A DNA stretch of 64,000 bases from Achromobacter agilis (GCF_900496965.1 NZ_UFQB01000012.1:1-64000); one strand, 5' to 3'; numbered from the stretch's first letter, positions 25,895 through 34,596 are shown. The notes: generated by a model not told the origin, from the sequence alone. Made by a program: numbers and translations.

Positions 25895-26437
25895 ATGGCT
25901 CCTCGCGAATGCCGCAGCGCCACGCCGCCAGCCCCGCCCTCCGCGCCGGCCGGCGCGGCCCCATTGCAGGACCCGGCCCTGCTGCGCCGCCTGCTGCGCG
26001 CCAAGGATCGCATGGATGCGGCCTCGCACGAGGCCTGGCCCGTCGAACGCCTGGCCGCAATCGTGGGCGTCACCCAGGCCCATTTCGCCCGCTCGTTCAA
26101 GCAGGCCTTCGGCATTCCGCCGCACCGCTATCTGCTCACGCGGCGCATCGAGCAGGCCATTGCGCTGCTGCGGGACACGTCCCTCAGCATCACTGACATC
26201 GCCTTCGCCACGGGCTGGGAAAGCCTGGGCACCTTCGGCCGCATCTTTCGCGACATCACCGGGCGCAGCCCCGGCGCCATGCGCCGGGAATCGCTGGCCG
26301 CGGGGCATCAGCCCGGCGGCATCCCCGCCTGCGTCCTGAAGGCCGCGCTGCGCCCGGATCTCAACACCGCAGTTTTGGAGAAGCGCCGCCGCATGGCTGG
26401 CGATACAGTCCGGTCTTCAACCCAGGAGGTCACATGA
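25895..26437 (+). CDS. Short AraC-family regulator (DNA-binding domain only)
   Basis: A 180-residue regulator consisting of little more than the AraC DNA-binding domain (about 40-135): WPVERLAAIVGVTQAHFARSF is the first helix-turn-helix and LSITDIAFATGWESLGTFGRIF the second. No sensor domain precedes it; the first 30 residues are Pro/Ala-rich. It overlaps the VOC protein gene by four bases (ATGA), suggesting a unit in which the regulator controls itself and the VOC gene. Confidence 0.85.
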   Translation: MAPRECRSATPPAPPSAPAGAAPLQDPALLRRLLRAKDRMDAASHEAWPVERLAAIVGVTQAHFARSFKQAFGIPPHRYLLTRRIEQAIALLRDTSLSITDIAFATGWESLGTFGRIFRDITGRSPGAMRRESLAAGHQPGGIPACVLKAALRPDLNTAVLEKRRRMAGDTVRSSTQEVT

Positions 26438-26850
26438 ACCAAGGAATCAGCGTGGTGGGCTTGTACGTCGGCGACCAGGACGAAGCGCTCGCCTTCTATG
26501 TCGGAAAGCTCGGATTCACCGTCCACACGGACGTGCGCAACGGCCCATACCGGTGGCTGACGGTCCAGCATCCGGACCAGCCCTCGTTCCAGCTCGGCCT
26601 GTTCGCGCCCGGCCCGCCCGTCCACGACGACGCGACCGCGCAGACCCTGCTCGCCATGGTTGCAAAGGGCGCCATGCCACCGCTGGTCCTTCATGTGGCC
26701 GATTGCCGGGAAAGCTACGCCCGGCTGAAAGCCGCCGGCGTCGAGTTCACACAGGAGCCGGTGGACCGCTACGGCAGCGTGGACGCGGGGTTCCGCGACC
26801 CCGCCGGCAATGGCTGGAAGATGATCCAGGCCCCGGGCGGCGCGGCGTAA
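26434..26850 (+). CDS. VOC (glyoxalase/bleomycin-resistance fold) family protein
   Basis: A 138-residue small protein with the beta-alpha-beta-beta-beta VOC repeat pattern: VVGLYVGDQDEALAFYVGKLGF at the start, VHTDVRNGPYRWLTV in the middle and FRDPAGNGWKMIQ at the end, where the family carries its metal-binding Glu (here Lys-Met-Ile-Gln, so a lyase activity is doubtful). Translation is coupled to the AraC regulator upstream. Substrate unknown. Confidence 0.85.
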   Translation: MNQGISVVGLYVGDQDEALAFYVGKLGFTVHTDVRNGPYRWLTVQHPDQPSFQLGLFAPGPPVHDDATAQTLLAMVAKGAMPPLVLHVADCRESYARLKAAGVEFTQEPVDRYGSVDAGFRDPAGNGWKMIQAPGGAA

Positions 26851-26871
26851 ACGCTGGCGGATGCGCCGTCG

Positions 26872-27759
26872 TCACGCACTGGCGCCAGGCGCCGCGCGGC
26901 GGTCGCGCGTGCCGAACCAGACGCCCGACAGCACGAGAACGAAGGCGCCCACGAGGCGCCAGCTCAGGGAATAGGAGGCACCGAGCAGCTCGATGGCCAT
27001 CGCGGTGACCGGGGCAAGCGCCTGGAACGCCATCACGCGGCTGGCGTCCAGGCGGCCCAGCGCCCACAGCAAACAGAAATAACCCAGGCCGCTGGACAGC
27101 CCGATAAAGACAACATTGGCCCACTGCACGGCCGACAGACTGGGCACTAGCGGCGCGCCGCTAGCGGCGCACACGCCCGCCAGGAACACCACGGAAACGA
27201 ACATCGCGAACGCGCTGACGCACAGCGCCGGGTACTTCCTGAGATAAGGCCGGTACAGGAGACTGCATGCCGCGCCGATGAATGTCGCCCCCAGCAGCGA
27301 CGCCCAGGCGCCGGCGTCATGCGCCGCGGGCGCGGCGGATGGCGCCAGCAATACGGAAACGCCGAAGATCGCGACGCCGGCGCCGGCCATCCGGGGCCAG
27401 CTGAACAGCTCCCGCCCCGTGCCGATCGCCAGGCACATCGTCAGCAGCGGCACCGTCGAAAACACCAAGGCGCAGGTCGCCGCGGGCAAACTCGCAAGCG
27501 CATGGTTCAACAGCAGCATCAGTATCGCGAACTGGAAAATCCCCAGGCCCGCCACCGCAAGCAGGTCTTTCGCGGAAAAAGGCACCGACCAGCGCCGCAG
27601 CACCGGCGGCGCCAGCAGCGCCAGGCCGATTGCATAGCGCAGGAACGCGAGCGTTTCAGCCGTGGTATCGGCCGACACGATGCGCGTGGAAACCATGGCC
27701 GCGCCCACGAGCATGCCGGTCAGCGCGGCGGCGCAGGTTGCCTTGGCGAGGTCGTTCAT
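26872..27759 (-). CDS. EamA/DMT-family transporter
   Basis: A 295-residue inner-membrane protein with ten predicted helices in two EamA repeats. The first repeat shows TLAFLRYAIGLALLAPP, the second AFAMFVSVVFLAGV and the terminal VMAFQALAPVTAMAIELLGA, as in RhaT/EamA exporters. It converges on the VOC gene and lies upstream of nothing obvious, with the MarR-GNAT gene 46 bases upstream in the same direction, so the two may share a transcript. Export cargo unknown, likely a metabolite or amino acid. Confidence 0.88.
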   Translation of the reverse strand: MNDLAKATCAAALTGMLVGAAMVSTRIVSADTTAETLAFLRYAIGLALLAPPVLRRWSVPFSAKDLLAVAGLGIFQFAILMLLLNHALASLPAATCALVFSTVPLLTMCLAIGTGRELFSWPRMAGAGVAIFGVSVLLAPSAAPAAHDAGAWASLLGATFIGAACSLLYRPYLRKYPALCVSAFAMFVSVVFLAGVCAASGAPLVPSLSAVQWANVVFIGLSSGLGYFCLLWALGRLDASRVMAFQALAPVTAMAIELLGASYSLSWRLVGAFVLVLSGVWFGTRDRRAAPGASA

Positions 27760-27805
27760 CGCTAGCCTGGCTTGTTCGCCGGTCCGGCCGGCGCTTCCCG
27801 CGGGC

Positions 27806-28729
27806 TCACAAGTCGCGGGCCCAGACCTGTCCGACCAGATCCTGGCCGAAACTGTGATGCGCTTCTTCTTCGATCAACCGGAACCCCGCTTTCTCGTAGA
27901 TCCGGCGGGCATCCGTCAGCACGCTGTTGGTCCACAGCATCATGCGCGTGTAGCCCGCCTGCTTCGCGAACCGCAGGCATTCCTCCACCAGCCGGCGGCC
28001 GATGCCCAGGCCGCGCGCGCCCGCGTCGACGTACAGCAACCGCAGCTTCGCCGTCGTCTCATCCTGCCGCACCACAAAAACCGAACCGGCCATCTTTCCG
28101 TCTTTCTCGGCGATCCAGCAGCGTTCGCAAGTCCGGTCGAATTCGCGGATGAATTTGGCCACGATCTCGGCCACCAGGGCTTCGTATTCGGCGTTCCAGC
28201 CGAATTCCCGGGCATATACCACCGCCTGGTTGGCCACCACGAGGCCCATGTCGCCGGGCAGCGGATCGCGCAGCACATAGCCCGCGGGCGCCGGGCTGCC
28301 AAGAAGGTTATGGATGTCGTTCATGGCGTCGACCAGCTGCTTCTGCGCCGGCTCCGGCAGTTGTTCGAGGACAGCGATGATTTCGTTTCTGGAGGCGTCG
28401 TTAAGCGGCGCAAACGCGGCCCGCCCGGCTTCGGTCAGTTCGAGCTCGGCAACGCGCGCGTCCGCCGCCGATCGCGTCTTGACGATCAGGCCCTGCTTCT
28501 CGAAGCCCGATATCACGCGGCTGACGTAGCCCGCATCGAGGTTCAACTCCCGGCAGAGATCGGACGTGCTGAGGGCCAGGCGGTGCGCCAGCTCGTAGAG
28601 GATGCGGACTTCGGTGAGCGAAAACGCGCTGGCCAGCAGGTGCTCATGAAGCACGCCGATGTGCCGCGTATAGAAGCGGTTGAACCGCCGCACCGCCTCG
28701 GCACGGTCGTAAAGCGCCTGATCCGTCAT
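27806..28729 (-). CDS. MarR-GNAT fusion: regulator with C-terminal acetyltransferase domain
   Basis: A 307-residue two-domain protein. MarR winged helix at about 25-145 (LSTSDLCRELNLDAGYVSRV as recognition element), then a GNAT domain at about 150-300 with the acetyl-CoA loop ARGLGIGRRLVEE near 238-250 and ARRIYEKAGF. ATG 28729 follows GGAGAG; an in-frame TTG at 28741 would swallow that ribosome site. Two TTGCTTNNGGCA repeats lie just upstream and probably are its operators. This fusion is a known architecture, but its acetyl acceptor and ligand are generally unknown. Confidence 0.9.
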   Translation of the reverse strand: MTDQALYDRAEAVRRFNRFYTRHIGVLHEHLLASAFSLTEVRILYELAHRLALSTSDLCRELNLDAGYVSRVISGFEKQGLIVKTRSAADARVAELELTEAGRAAFAPLNDASRNEIIAVLEQLPEPAQKQLVDAMNDIHNLLGSPAPAGYVLRDPLPGDMGLVVANQAVVYAREFGWNAEYEALVAEIVAKFIREFDRTCERCWIAEKDGKMAGSVFVVRQDETTAKLRLLYVDAGARGLGIGRRLVEECLRFAKQAGYTRMMLWTNSVLTDARRIYEKAGFRLIEEEAHHSFGQDLVGQVWARDL

Positions 28730-28740
28730 GGCTCTCTCCA

Positions 28741-28784
28741 AATACTTGCTTAAGGCATATTATTAATTGCTTTTGGCAAGTATT
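28741..28784. promoter_or_regulatory. Paired MarR-type operators upstream of the MarR-GNAT gene
   Basis: TTGCTTAAGGCA at 28746-28757 and TTGCTTTTGGCA at 28767-28778 match at 10 of 12 bases and are 21 bases apart, two helical turns, each being itself an imperfect inverted repeat (TTGC...GGCA). They are enclosed by a larger inverted repeat, AATACTTGC at 28741-28749 and GCAAGTATT at 28776-28784. The AT-rich centre is a likely promoter for the minus-strand gene. Confidence 0.65.
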
Positions 28785-28923
28785 CAAGGGTTATCCGGCG
28801 GCTGGCCGGCGCGCGAGCCAGGCACCGGCGGCATGAAGAACCGGTGCCCGGAAAGGGATGGCGAAAACGCGGGAATCGGCGGTAATCTGGCGGGTCCGAT
28901 CCGTCGTCCGCACAGGAAGATCC

Positions 28924-29277
28924 ATGTCCTACCTGCTTTTCATCGTCGAACCGGTGGGCCAGCGCGCCCAGCGCACGCCCGAAGAAGGCCGCGCAGCCTA
29001 TGCGCAAATGGTGGACTACGCCGAAGACCTGAAATCGCGCGGGCTGCTGGTGCGCGCGGAATCGCTGAAATCGGAGTCGGAAGCCGTGCGGCTGCGGATC
29101 CGGGGCGACGAGCGTTCGCTGGTGGACGGCCCCTATGCCGAGGCCAAGGAAATGATCGGCGGGTTCTTCCTCCTGACCTGCGAGACGCGCGAAGAAGCGC
29201 TGGCGCTTGCGGCGGAGTGCCCTGCCGCCCAATGGGCCACGGTGGAGGTTCGGGAGCTGGGCCCCTGCTTCCTGTAG
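28924..29277 (+). CDS. YCII/DGPF-family protein 1
   Basis: A 117-residue cytoplasmic protein of the YCII-related (DGPF) family: the diagnostic VDGPYAEAKEMIGGFFLL is present, with an N-terminal MSYLLFIVEP strand. The AGGAAG ribosome site supports ATG 28924 over the longer frame. The same family member, more typical, lies at 29716. Proteins of this family are genomically tied to ECF42 sigma factors; biochemical function is not established. Confidence 0.85.
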   Translation: MSYLLFIVEPVGQRAQRTPEEGRAAYAQMVDYAEDLKSRGLLVRAESLKSESEAVRLRIRGDERSLVDGPYAEAKEMIGGFFLLTCETREEALALAAECPAAQWATVEVRELGPCFL

Positions 29278-29327
29278 GCGCCGCGCCCCCGGGGCCCGCC
29301 ATATCGGCGGGGCCGGCGGCCTGGGTA

Positions 29328-29480
29328 TTAGCAGTTTCCTTTCTTGGCCTGCCCGGGCGGACAGAAGCCGCCGCGGCCGCCGCCGTCGTGCGGATCGACG
29401 ATGACCGCGCCGCTGGGGGTATAGACGGCACAGCCGGAAAGCAAGGACGCCACCAAGGCAAGGCTACAGAGGATTTTCAT
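29328..29480 (-). CDS. 50-residue predicted lipoprotein
   Basis: A small gene encoding 50 residues. MKILCSLALVASLLSGC is a textbook lipoprotein signal with lipobox LSGC (Cys17), followed by a Gly-rich mature segment and the C-terminus FCPPGQAKKGNC. The CPPGxAKKG-type ending recurs in small bacterial lipoproteins, which supports it as real. It lies antisense between two YCII genes and has no strong ribosome site. Function unknown. Confidence 0.7.
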   Translation of the reverse strand: MKILCSLALVASLLSGCAVYTPSGAVIVDPHDGGGRGGFCPPGQAKKGNC

Positions 29481-29715
29481 ATCGGTGTTCAGAGTTACGG
29501 ACGCTGCGAGTGTAAGAACGCGCCGTGAAACCAGGCCCGAGCCTTGGTAACAATCTGCTTACCGCGGGGACCGCCAAAAGCCCGAACGCCGCCTCCAATC
29601 GGGTACTTACCCTAGGTTTTCCATTTTCCTGTCGATTCGGCATGTTGCGGTTCGTCGTACCTGTACAAGCCCCGGAACATGGGGGCTGCGTTTTCCCAAC
29701 CAAGGAGACTCAGGA

Positions 29716-30126
29716 ATGCGATTCATGATCCTCGTGCGGGCCACGCCCGACAGCGAAGCCGGCGTGATGCCGGAAGAAAGCCTGTTCGCCGCGATGACGA
29801 CGTACCATGAAGCCCTGGCCAAGGCGGGCGTGCTGCTCGATGCCAACGGCCTGCAGCCTTCGTCCAAGGGCTGGCGGGTGCGCTACGAAAACGGTCAGCG
29901 TTCGGTGGTGGACGGTCCCTTTGCCGACACCAAGGAATTGATTGCCGGCTACACCATGATCCAGGTGCGCTCGCGCGAAGAAGCGATGCAGTGGGCGCTG
30001 CGCTTTCCCGAACCCTTCGTCGGCCAGCCCTGCTCGATCGAAGTGCGCCAGATGTATGAGCTGGACGATCTTCCGCCAAGCAAGGCGGTCGAACGGTTCC
30101 GGCAGATATCGGTCAATGGCCGCTGA
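29716..30126 (+). CDS. YCII/DGPF-family protein 2
   Basis: A 136-residue protein with the canonical DGPF motif: VVDGPFADTKELIAGYTMIQV near the middle (read VVDGPF then ADTKELIAGY). N-terminal MRFMILVRATPDSEAGVMPE and the C-terminal VRQMYELDDLP are typical of the group linked to ECF42 sigma factors. AAGGAG precedes the ATG. It is followed in the same direction by a VOC protein and the sigma factor, which I read as one operon. Confidence 0.9.
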   Translation: MRFMILVRATPDSEAGVMPEESLFAAMTTYHEALAKAGVLLDANGLQPSSKGWRVRYENGQRSVVDGPFADTKELIAGYTMIQVRSREEAMQWALRFPEPFVGQPCSIEVRQMYELDDLPPSKAVERFRQISVNGR

Positions 30127-30199
30127 GCGGCCGGCCTCTCTCGACGCGCCGGCCGCCCACGGCCGGATACGAACAGAAACCACACGGAAACCAGACATC

Positions 30200-30607
30200 A
30201 TGCCCAAGCAGATCTTCGTCAATCTCCCCATCTCCGACATGCAGAAATCTCAGGCTTTCTTCAAGAGCCTGGGGTTCACGTTCAATCCGCAGTTCACCAA
30301 TGACCAGGGCGCGTGCATGGTCGTCAGCGACGACATCTACGTCATGCTGCTCGTGAAGGACTTCTTCCAGACCTTTACCGGCAAGCCCGTGGCCGATGCC
30401 ACCAAGACCACCGAAGTACTGATCGCGCTGTCCTGCGACAACCGCGCCGAGGTGGACGACCTGGTGGCCCGGGCGCTGACCGCGGGCGGTACCGCGCCAC
30501 GCCAGCCGCAGGACCACGGCTTCATGTATGCCCACGGCTTCGAGGACCTGGACGGCCACGTCTGGGAACTGGTGTACATGGTTCCCGGCGAAGTGCCCGT
30601 CGTATGA
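30200..30607 (+). CDS. VOC-family protein of the PhnB-like type
   Basis: A 135-residue glyoxalase-fold protein: MPKQIFVNLPISDMQKSQAF begins the fold and HGFEDLDGHVWELVYM ends it, where Glu is in the usual metal-ligand position. ATG 30200 follows GGAAA and was chosen over a longer upstream frame. The gene overlaps the sigma factor gene by four bases (ATGA), so their amounts are linked. Such VOC proteins commonly travel with YCII proteins and ECF sigma factors. Confidence 0.88.
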   Translation: MPKQIFVNLPISDMQKSQAFFKSLGFTFNPQFTNDQGACMVVSDDIYVMLLVKDFFQTFTGKPVADATKTTEVLIALSCDNRAEVDDLVARALTAGGTAPRQPQDHGFMYAHGFEDLDGHVWELVYMVPGEVPVV

Positions 30608-31887
30608 CGGCGCAGGCGGCCACGCATCGCGCCATCGAGGCGGTCTGGCGGATCGAGGCCGCCAGCGTCATCGCCGGCGTCGCGCGCCTGGTGCGCGACG
30701 TCGGGCTGGCCGAAGAACTGGCGCAGGATGCCCTGGTCGCCGCCCTGGAACGCTGGCCCGAGACCGGCGTGCCGGACAACCCGGGAGCATGGCTGATGAC
30801 CACCGCCAAGAACCGCGCCCGCGACCGCTTGCGGCTGGACGCGCTGCACACTCGCAAGCACGAGCAGATCGGCCACGAGCTGGAGGCCTTGCAGGCCGAC
30901 GTGGAGCCCGATTTCGTCGAGGCCCTGGACGCCGCGCGCCAGGACGACATCGGCGACGATCTGCTGCGCCTGATGTTCACCGCCTGCCACCCGCTTCTGT
31001 CCACCGAGGCCCGGGTCGCCCTGACGCTGCGCCTGCTGGGCGGGCTGTCCACCGCCGAGATCGCGCGCGCATTCCTGGCGTCGGAATCCACCATCGCGCA
31101 GCGCATCGTGCGGGCCAAGCGCAGCCTCAGCGCCGCGCGCGTGCCCTTCGAAGTGCCGCGGGCCGAAGAACGGGCGCCGCGCCTGGCCTCCGTGCTGGAG
31201 GTCATCTACCTGATCTTCAATGAAGGTTATTCGGCCACGGCGGGCGATGACTGGACCCGCCCCGCGCTGTGCGACGAAGCGCTGCGCCTGGGCCGCGTGC
31301 TGGCGGAACTGGTCGCAGGGGAAAGCGAGGTGCACGGGTTGGTGGCGCTGATGGAATTGCAGGCTTCGCGCCTGCATGCCCGCGCCGATGCGCAGGGCCG
31401 CCCCGTGCTGCTGATGGACCAGGACCGCGGCCGCTGGGATTCCCTCCTGATCCGGCGCGGCCTGGCGGCGCTGGCGCGGTCGGACGCGCTGGGCGGCGCG
31501 CGCGGCCCGTACGCGCTGCAGGCCGAGCTGGCCGCCTGCCACGCCCGGGCGCGCGCGCCCGAAGACACCGATTGGCCCCGCATCGTGGCGCTGTACGACG
31601 CGCTGGCGCAAGCCCAGCCTTCGCCCGTGGTGGAACTGAACCGCGCCGTGGCGGTCGGCATGGCGTTCGGCCCCCAGGCCGGGCTGGACCTGGCCGACGC
31701 ACTGGCGCAGGACCCGGCGCTGGCCAACTACCACTGGCTGCCCAGCGTGCGCGGCGACCTGCTGGCCAAGCTCGGCCGCCAGGCGGAGGCCCGCGTCGAA
31801 TTCGAGCGCGCGGCCGGCATGACGCGCAATGCGCGCGAACGGGAACTGCTGCTGGCGCGGGCCGAAGCGATGCGCCCGGACGCATGA
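30604..31887 (+). CDS. ECF42-type RNA polymerase sigma factor with long C-terminal TPR-like domain
   Basis: A 427-residue sigma factor, about twice the size of a simple ECF. Sigma2 is at about 10-80 (VRDVGLAEELAQDALVAALE, then NPGAWLMTTAKNRARDRLR), sigma4 at about 105-165 (LTLRLLGGLSTAEIARAFLA, ESTIAQRIVRAKRSL), and the C-terminal extension (about 180-427) contains the conserved VIYLIFNEGYSATAG and the tetratricopeptide-like VELNRAVAVGMAFGP. This architecture plus the linked DGPF proteins is the ECF42 group, which has no anti-sigma factor. It likely directs transcription of its own operon. Confidence 0.92.
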   Translation: MTAQAATHRAIEAVWRIEAASVIAGVARLVRDVGLAEELAQDALVAALERWPETGVPDNPGAWLMTTAKNRARDRLRLDALHTRKHEQIGHELEALQADVEPDFVEALDAARQDDIGDDLLRLMFTACHPLLSTEARVALTLRLLGGLSTAEIARAFLASESTIAQRIVRAKRSLSAARVPFEVPRAEERAPRLASVLEVIYLIFNEGYSATAGDDWTRPALCDEALRLGRVLAELVAGESEVHGLVALMELQASRLHARADAQGRPVLLMDQDRGRWDSLLIRRGLAALARSDALGGARGPYALQAELAACHARARAPEDTDWPRIVALYDALAQAQPSPVVELNRAVAVGMAFGPQAGLDLADALAQDPALANYHWLPSVRGDLLAKLGRQAEARVEFERAAGMTRNARERELLLARAEAMRPDA

Positions 31888-31943
31888 CGCCTCGGCAAGC
31901 CCAACCCGCCCCTGCCGACGCCGGACGTGCTTAAATTCCGTCC

Positions 31944-32813
31944 ATGCATCCCGCCAACGCCGCTCCGCCGGATTCTGGCGCGCCCGCCATGCCTGGGGTG
32001 CCGGCGGCGTTCGACCATCCCGGCGACCGCGCCGAGTTCAGGCAGGCGCCGCACCTGCCGGGCGTCGAGCTGTACCGCGCCCACATCATCCGGCATGCCT
32101 TCGAACCGCACACCCACGAAGCCTACGGGCTCGGCGCCATCGAATCCGGCGTCGAGCGCTTCCGCTACCGCGGGTCGGATCATCTTGCGCCGCCCGGCTC
32201 GGTGGTGCTGATGAATCCCGACGAACTGCATACCGGGCGCGCCGAAACCGAAGGCGGCTGGCGCTACCGCATGGCCTATCTGGATCCGGACGTGGTGGCG
32301 CGCGTGACGGGCGACAGCCGCTGGTGGTTCGACGCCGCGGTAGGCGCCGACGCTGCCGGCGCGCAGCGCGTGACCACCCTGCTCGATACCCTGTGGCAGG
32401 CGCGCGAGCCGCTGGCCTTCGACAGTGCGCTCTACGCGCTGCTGGCCGAATTCCGCCGCCACGCGCGGATGGCACGGCCCGCCCGGGCCGAAGGCGCGCC
32501 GCGCTTCGCGCCCGTGATCGATTACCTGCGCGCGAACCTGTCGCGGCGGCTGACGCTGAACGAACTGGCGGCCGTGGCCGGGCTCAGCCCTTTCCATTTC
32601 CTGCGCCGGTTCCAGGCCCAGTATCACGCCACGCCGCAGCAAATGCTGATGGCCCTGCGGCTCTTCGAGGCTAAGCGCCGGTTGGCCGCGGGCGAGCCGC
32701 CCGCCCAGGTGGCGCTGGCCGCCGGCCTGACCGACCAGGCCCACCTGACCCGTGCTTTTTCGCACCGCTACGGCGTCACGCCCGCCCGCTACCAGAAACA
32801 GGTCCGTTCCTGA
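31944..32813 (+). CDS. AraC-family transcriptional regulator
   Basis: A 289-residue regulator with an AraC-ligand cupin domain (about 25-110; EPHTHEAYGLGAIESGVERF then GSVVLMNPDELHTG) and two C-terminal helix-turn-helices (LTLNELAAVAGLSPFHFLRRF and AQVALAAGLTDQAHLTRAF). The downstream exporter gene starts 80 bases on in the same direction. This regulator and DMT exporter pairing is frequent in this group of bacteria and suggests control of export of an amino acid or toxic metabolite. Confidence 0.9.
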   Translation: MHPANAAPPDSGAPAMPGVPAAFDHPGDRAEFRQAPHLPGVELYRAHIIRHAFEPHTHEAYGLGAIESGVERFRYRGSDHLAPPGSVVLMNPDELHTGRAETEGGWRYRMAYLDPDVVARVTGDSRWWFDAAVGADAAGAQRVTTLLDTLWQAREPLAFDSALYALLAEFRRHARMARPARAEGAPRFAPVIDYLRANLSRRLTLNELAAVAGLSPFHFLRRFQAQYHATPQQMLMALRLFEAKRRLAAGEPPAQVALAAGLTDQAHLTRAFSHRYGVTPARYQKQVRS

Positions 32814-32893
32814 ACCCCGGACAGCAAGCTGGTACAAGACGCGCCGGTTCCGCCCCGGCTAGATTGGGGCCTGACTGACCTGGAGCGCTTGGT

Positions 32894-33856
32894 ATGTGGG
32901 CTGGAACCCTTTACGCCCTGGCCGCCGGCCTGATGTGGGGGCTGGTGTTCGTGGGCCCCTTGCTGTTGCCGGAATATCCCGCGGCCCTGCAATCGGTGGC
33001 GCGCTACCTGGCGTTCGGCCTGATCGCCCTGCCGCTCGCCTGGCTGGACCGCCGCGCCCTGCGCCAGTTGCGCCGCGCCGATTGGATCGAGGCGCTGAAG
33101 CTGGCCGCCATTGGCAACCTGTTGTACTACCTGTGCCTGGCCAGCGCCATCCAGCGAGCGGGAGGGCCCTTGCCCACCATGCTCATCGGCACACTGCCCG
33201 TAGTGATCGCCATCAGCGCCAACCTGCGCAACGCGCGGCGCGACGGCAAGCTGCCCTGGAAGCGGCTGGCGCCCTCGCTGGCGCTGATCGCGCTGGGCAT
33301 CGCCTTCGTCAACCAGGTAGAGCTGCAGGCGTTGCGCCAGGAAGCCGATGCCGACCTGCGGCGCTACGCCGTGGGCGCGCTGCTGGCGCTGGGCGCCGTG
33401 GCGTGCTGGACCTGGTACCCGTTGCGCAACGCGGACTGGCTGCGCGCGCACCCGGACCGCAGCCCGCGCACCTGGGCCACCGCGCAGGGCGTGGCCACCC
33501 TGCCGCTGGCGTTCGTGGGCTATGCCGCGCTGTGGGGCGGCATGGCCGCCACCGGCAGCGCGTTTCCGATGCCCGCGGGCCCGCGTCCCGAGGTATTCCT
33601 GGGCTTGATGGCCATCATCGGCCTGTTCGCGTCCTGGCTGGGCACCCTGTGCTGGAACGAGGCCAGCCAGCGCCTGCCCACCGCGCTGGCCGGACAGCTC
33701 ATCGTGTTCGAAACGCTGGCGGCCCTGGCCTACGCCTTCATCCTGCGCGGGCAGATGCCGCAACCCCTGACCCTGGCCGGCATCGCCTGCCTCATGGTCG
33801 GCGTGCTGCGCGCCGTGCGCGTGAAGCCCGAACCGCTGCCCGCCGCCGCGGCCTGA
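32894..33856 (+). CDS. EamA/DMT-family transporter
   Basis: A 320-residue inner-membrane protein with about ten helices. The start (LYALAAGLMWGLVFVGPLLL) and first repeat (VARYLAFGLIALPLAWLDRR) are of the EamA type, and the second repeat ends TALAGQLIVFETLAALAYAF followed by the typical PQPLTLAGIACLMVGVL. GGAGCG lies before the ATG. It probably exports a small metabolite under the adjacent AraC regulator. Confidence 0.88.
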   Translation: MWAGTLYALAAGLMWGLVFVGPLLLPEYPAALQSVARYLAFGLIALPLAWLDRRALRQLRRADWIEALKLAAIGNLLYYLCLASAIQRAGGPLPTMLIGTLPVVIAISANLRNARRDGKLPWKRLAPSLALIALGIAFVNQVELQALRQEADADLRRYAVGALLALGAVACWTWYPLRNADWLRAHPDRSPRTWATAQGVATLPLAFVGYAALWGGMAATGSAFPMPAGPRPEVFLGLMAIIGLFASWLGTLCWNEASQRLPTALAGQLIVFETLAALAYAFILRGQMPQPLTLAGIACLMVGVLRAVRVKPEPLPAAAA

Positions 33857-33857
33857 A

Positions 33858-34526
33858 CTACAGGATCTCCGGCAGCCGGCGCAGGTCGTCGATCACCTCG
33901 GAGGCGCCTTCGTCCAGGAGCCGCTGGCGCTGGTCCGGCCCGTTGTGCGACGCGCCCACGAAGCCCACGGCGCGCATGCGCGCGGCGCGGGCCGCGCGCA
34001 TGCCGGGCACACTGTCTTCCACCACCACGCAATCCAGGATCGCGGCGCGCATCTGCCGTGCCGCGAACAGAAACACGTCCGGCGCCGGCTTGCCGCGCGC
34101 CACCTGCGCCGTACTGAAAACATGGGGCGCGAACGCCTCCCACAGGCCCACCATCTTCAGGGCGGCCTCGAGCTTGGCGGGCATGCTGCTGGAGGCCACG
34201 CAGACCTGCATCCCGCGCTCGCGCAGCGCCGCCACCGTCTCGGCCGCGCCGGGCAGCGCGCGCAGCTCCTCGCGGAACGTGGCTTCCAGCCTGTCGGCGT
34301 ACTGCCGCGCGAACCCGTCCGGCAGGCTGCGTTCGTTTTCCTGCTGCAGGGTGCGCCACATGTCCGCATCGGGGATACCGGCGAAACGGCGCGCGGCCTC
34401 TTCGGGCGTGATGGCGATGCCATGCGCGGCCAGCGCCCGCGATTGGGCGCGCGCCGCGATGATCTCGCTGTCGATCAGCACGCCGTCGCAATCGAAGATG
34501 ACCAGGCGGGGGGCAGGCGTATGCAT
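33858..34526 (-). CDS. HAD-family hydrolase (beta-phosphoglucomutase-like)
   Basis: A 222-residue phosphatase-type enzyme. Motif I is FDCDGVLIDS (Asp12 nucleophile, Asp14 acid/base), motif II is the Ser in VCVASSSMP, motif III is the Lys in RGKPAPDVFLF and motif IV is VVVEDSVPGMRAA. The cap is a small helical domain as in subclass I. ATG 34526 follows GGAG and was chosen over a longer frame to 34694. It converges on the DMT exporter; substrate likely a sugar phosphate, not proven. Confidence 0.9.
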   Translation of the reverse strand: MHTPAPRLVIFDCDGVLIDSEIIAARAQSRALAAHGIAITPEEAARRFAGIPDADMWRTLQQENERSLPDGFARQYADRLEATFREELRALPGAAETVAALRERGMQVCVASSSMPAKLEAALKMVGLWEAFAPHVFSTAQVARGKPAPDVFLFAARQMRAAILDCVVVEDSVPGMRAARAARMRAVGFVGASHNGPDQRQRLLDEGASEVIDDLRRLPEIL

Positions 34527-34596
34527 AGGAACTCCACAAAAGGCGTCCCTTAATGATAGGCCCGCGGCATGACAGCACTGCGCGCGGCCGGGCCGC

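Noticed and set aside
26434..30607. The two VOC genes as working glyoxalase I.
   Set aside because: Neither shows the full set of metal ligands with confidence, and context points to small stress-module proteins.
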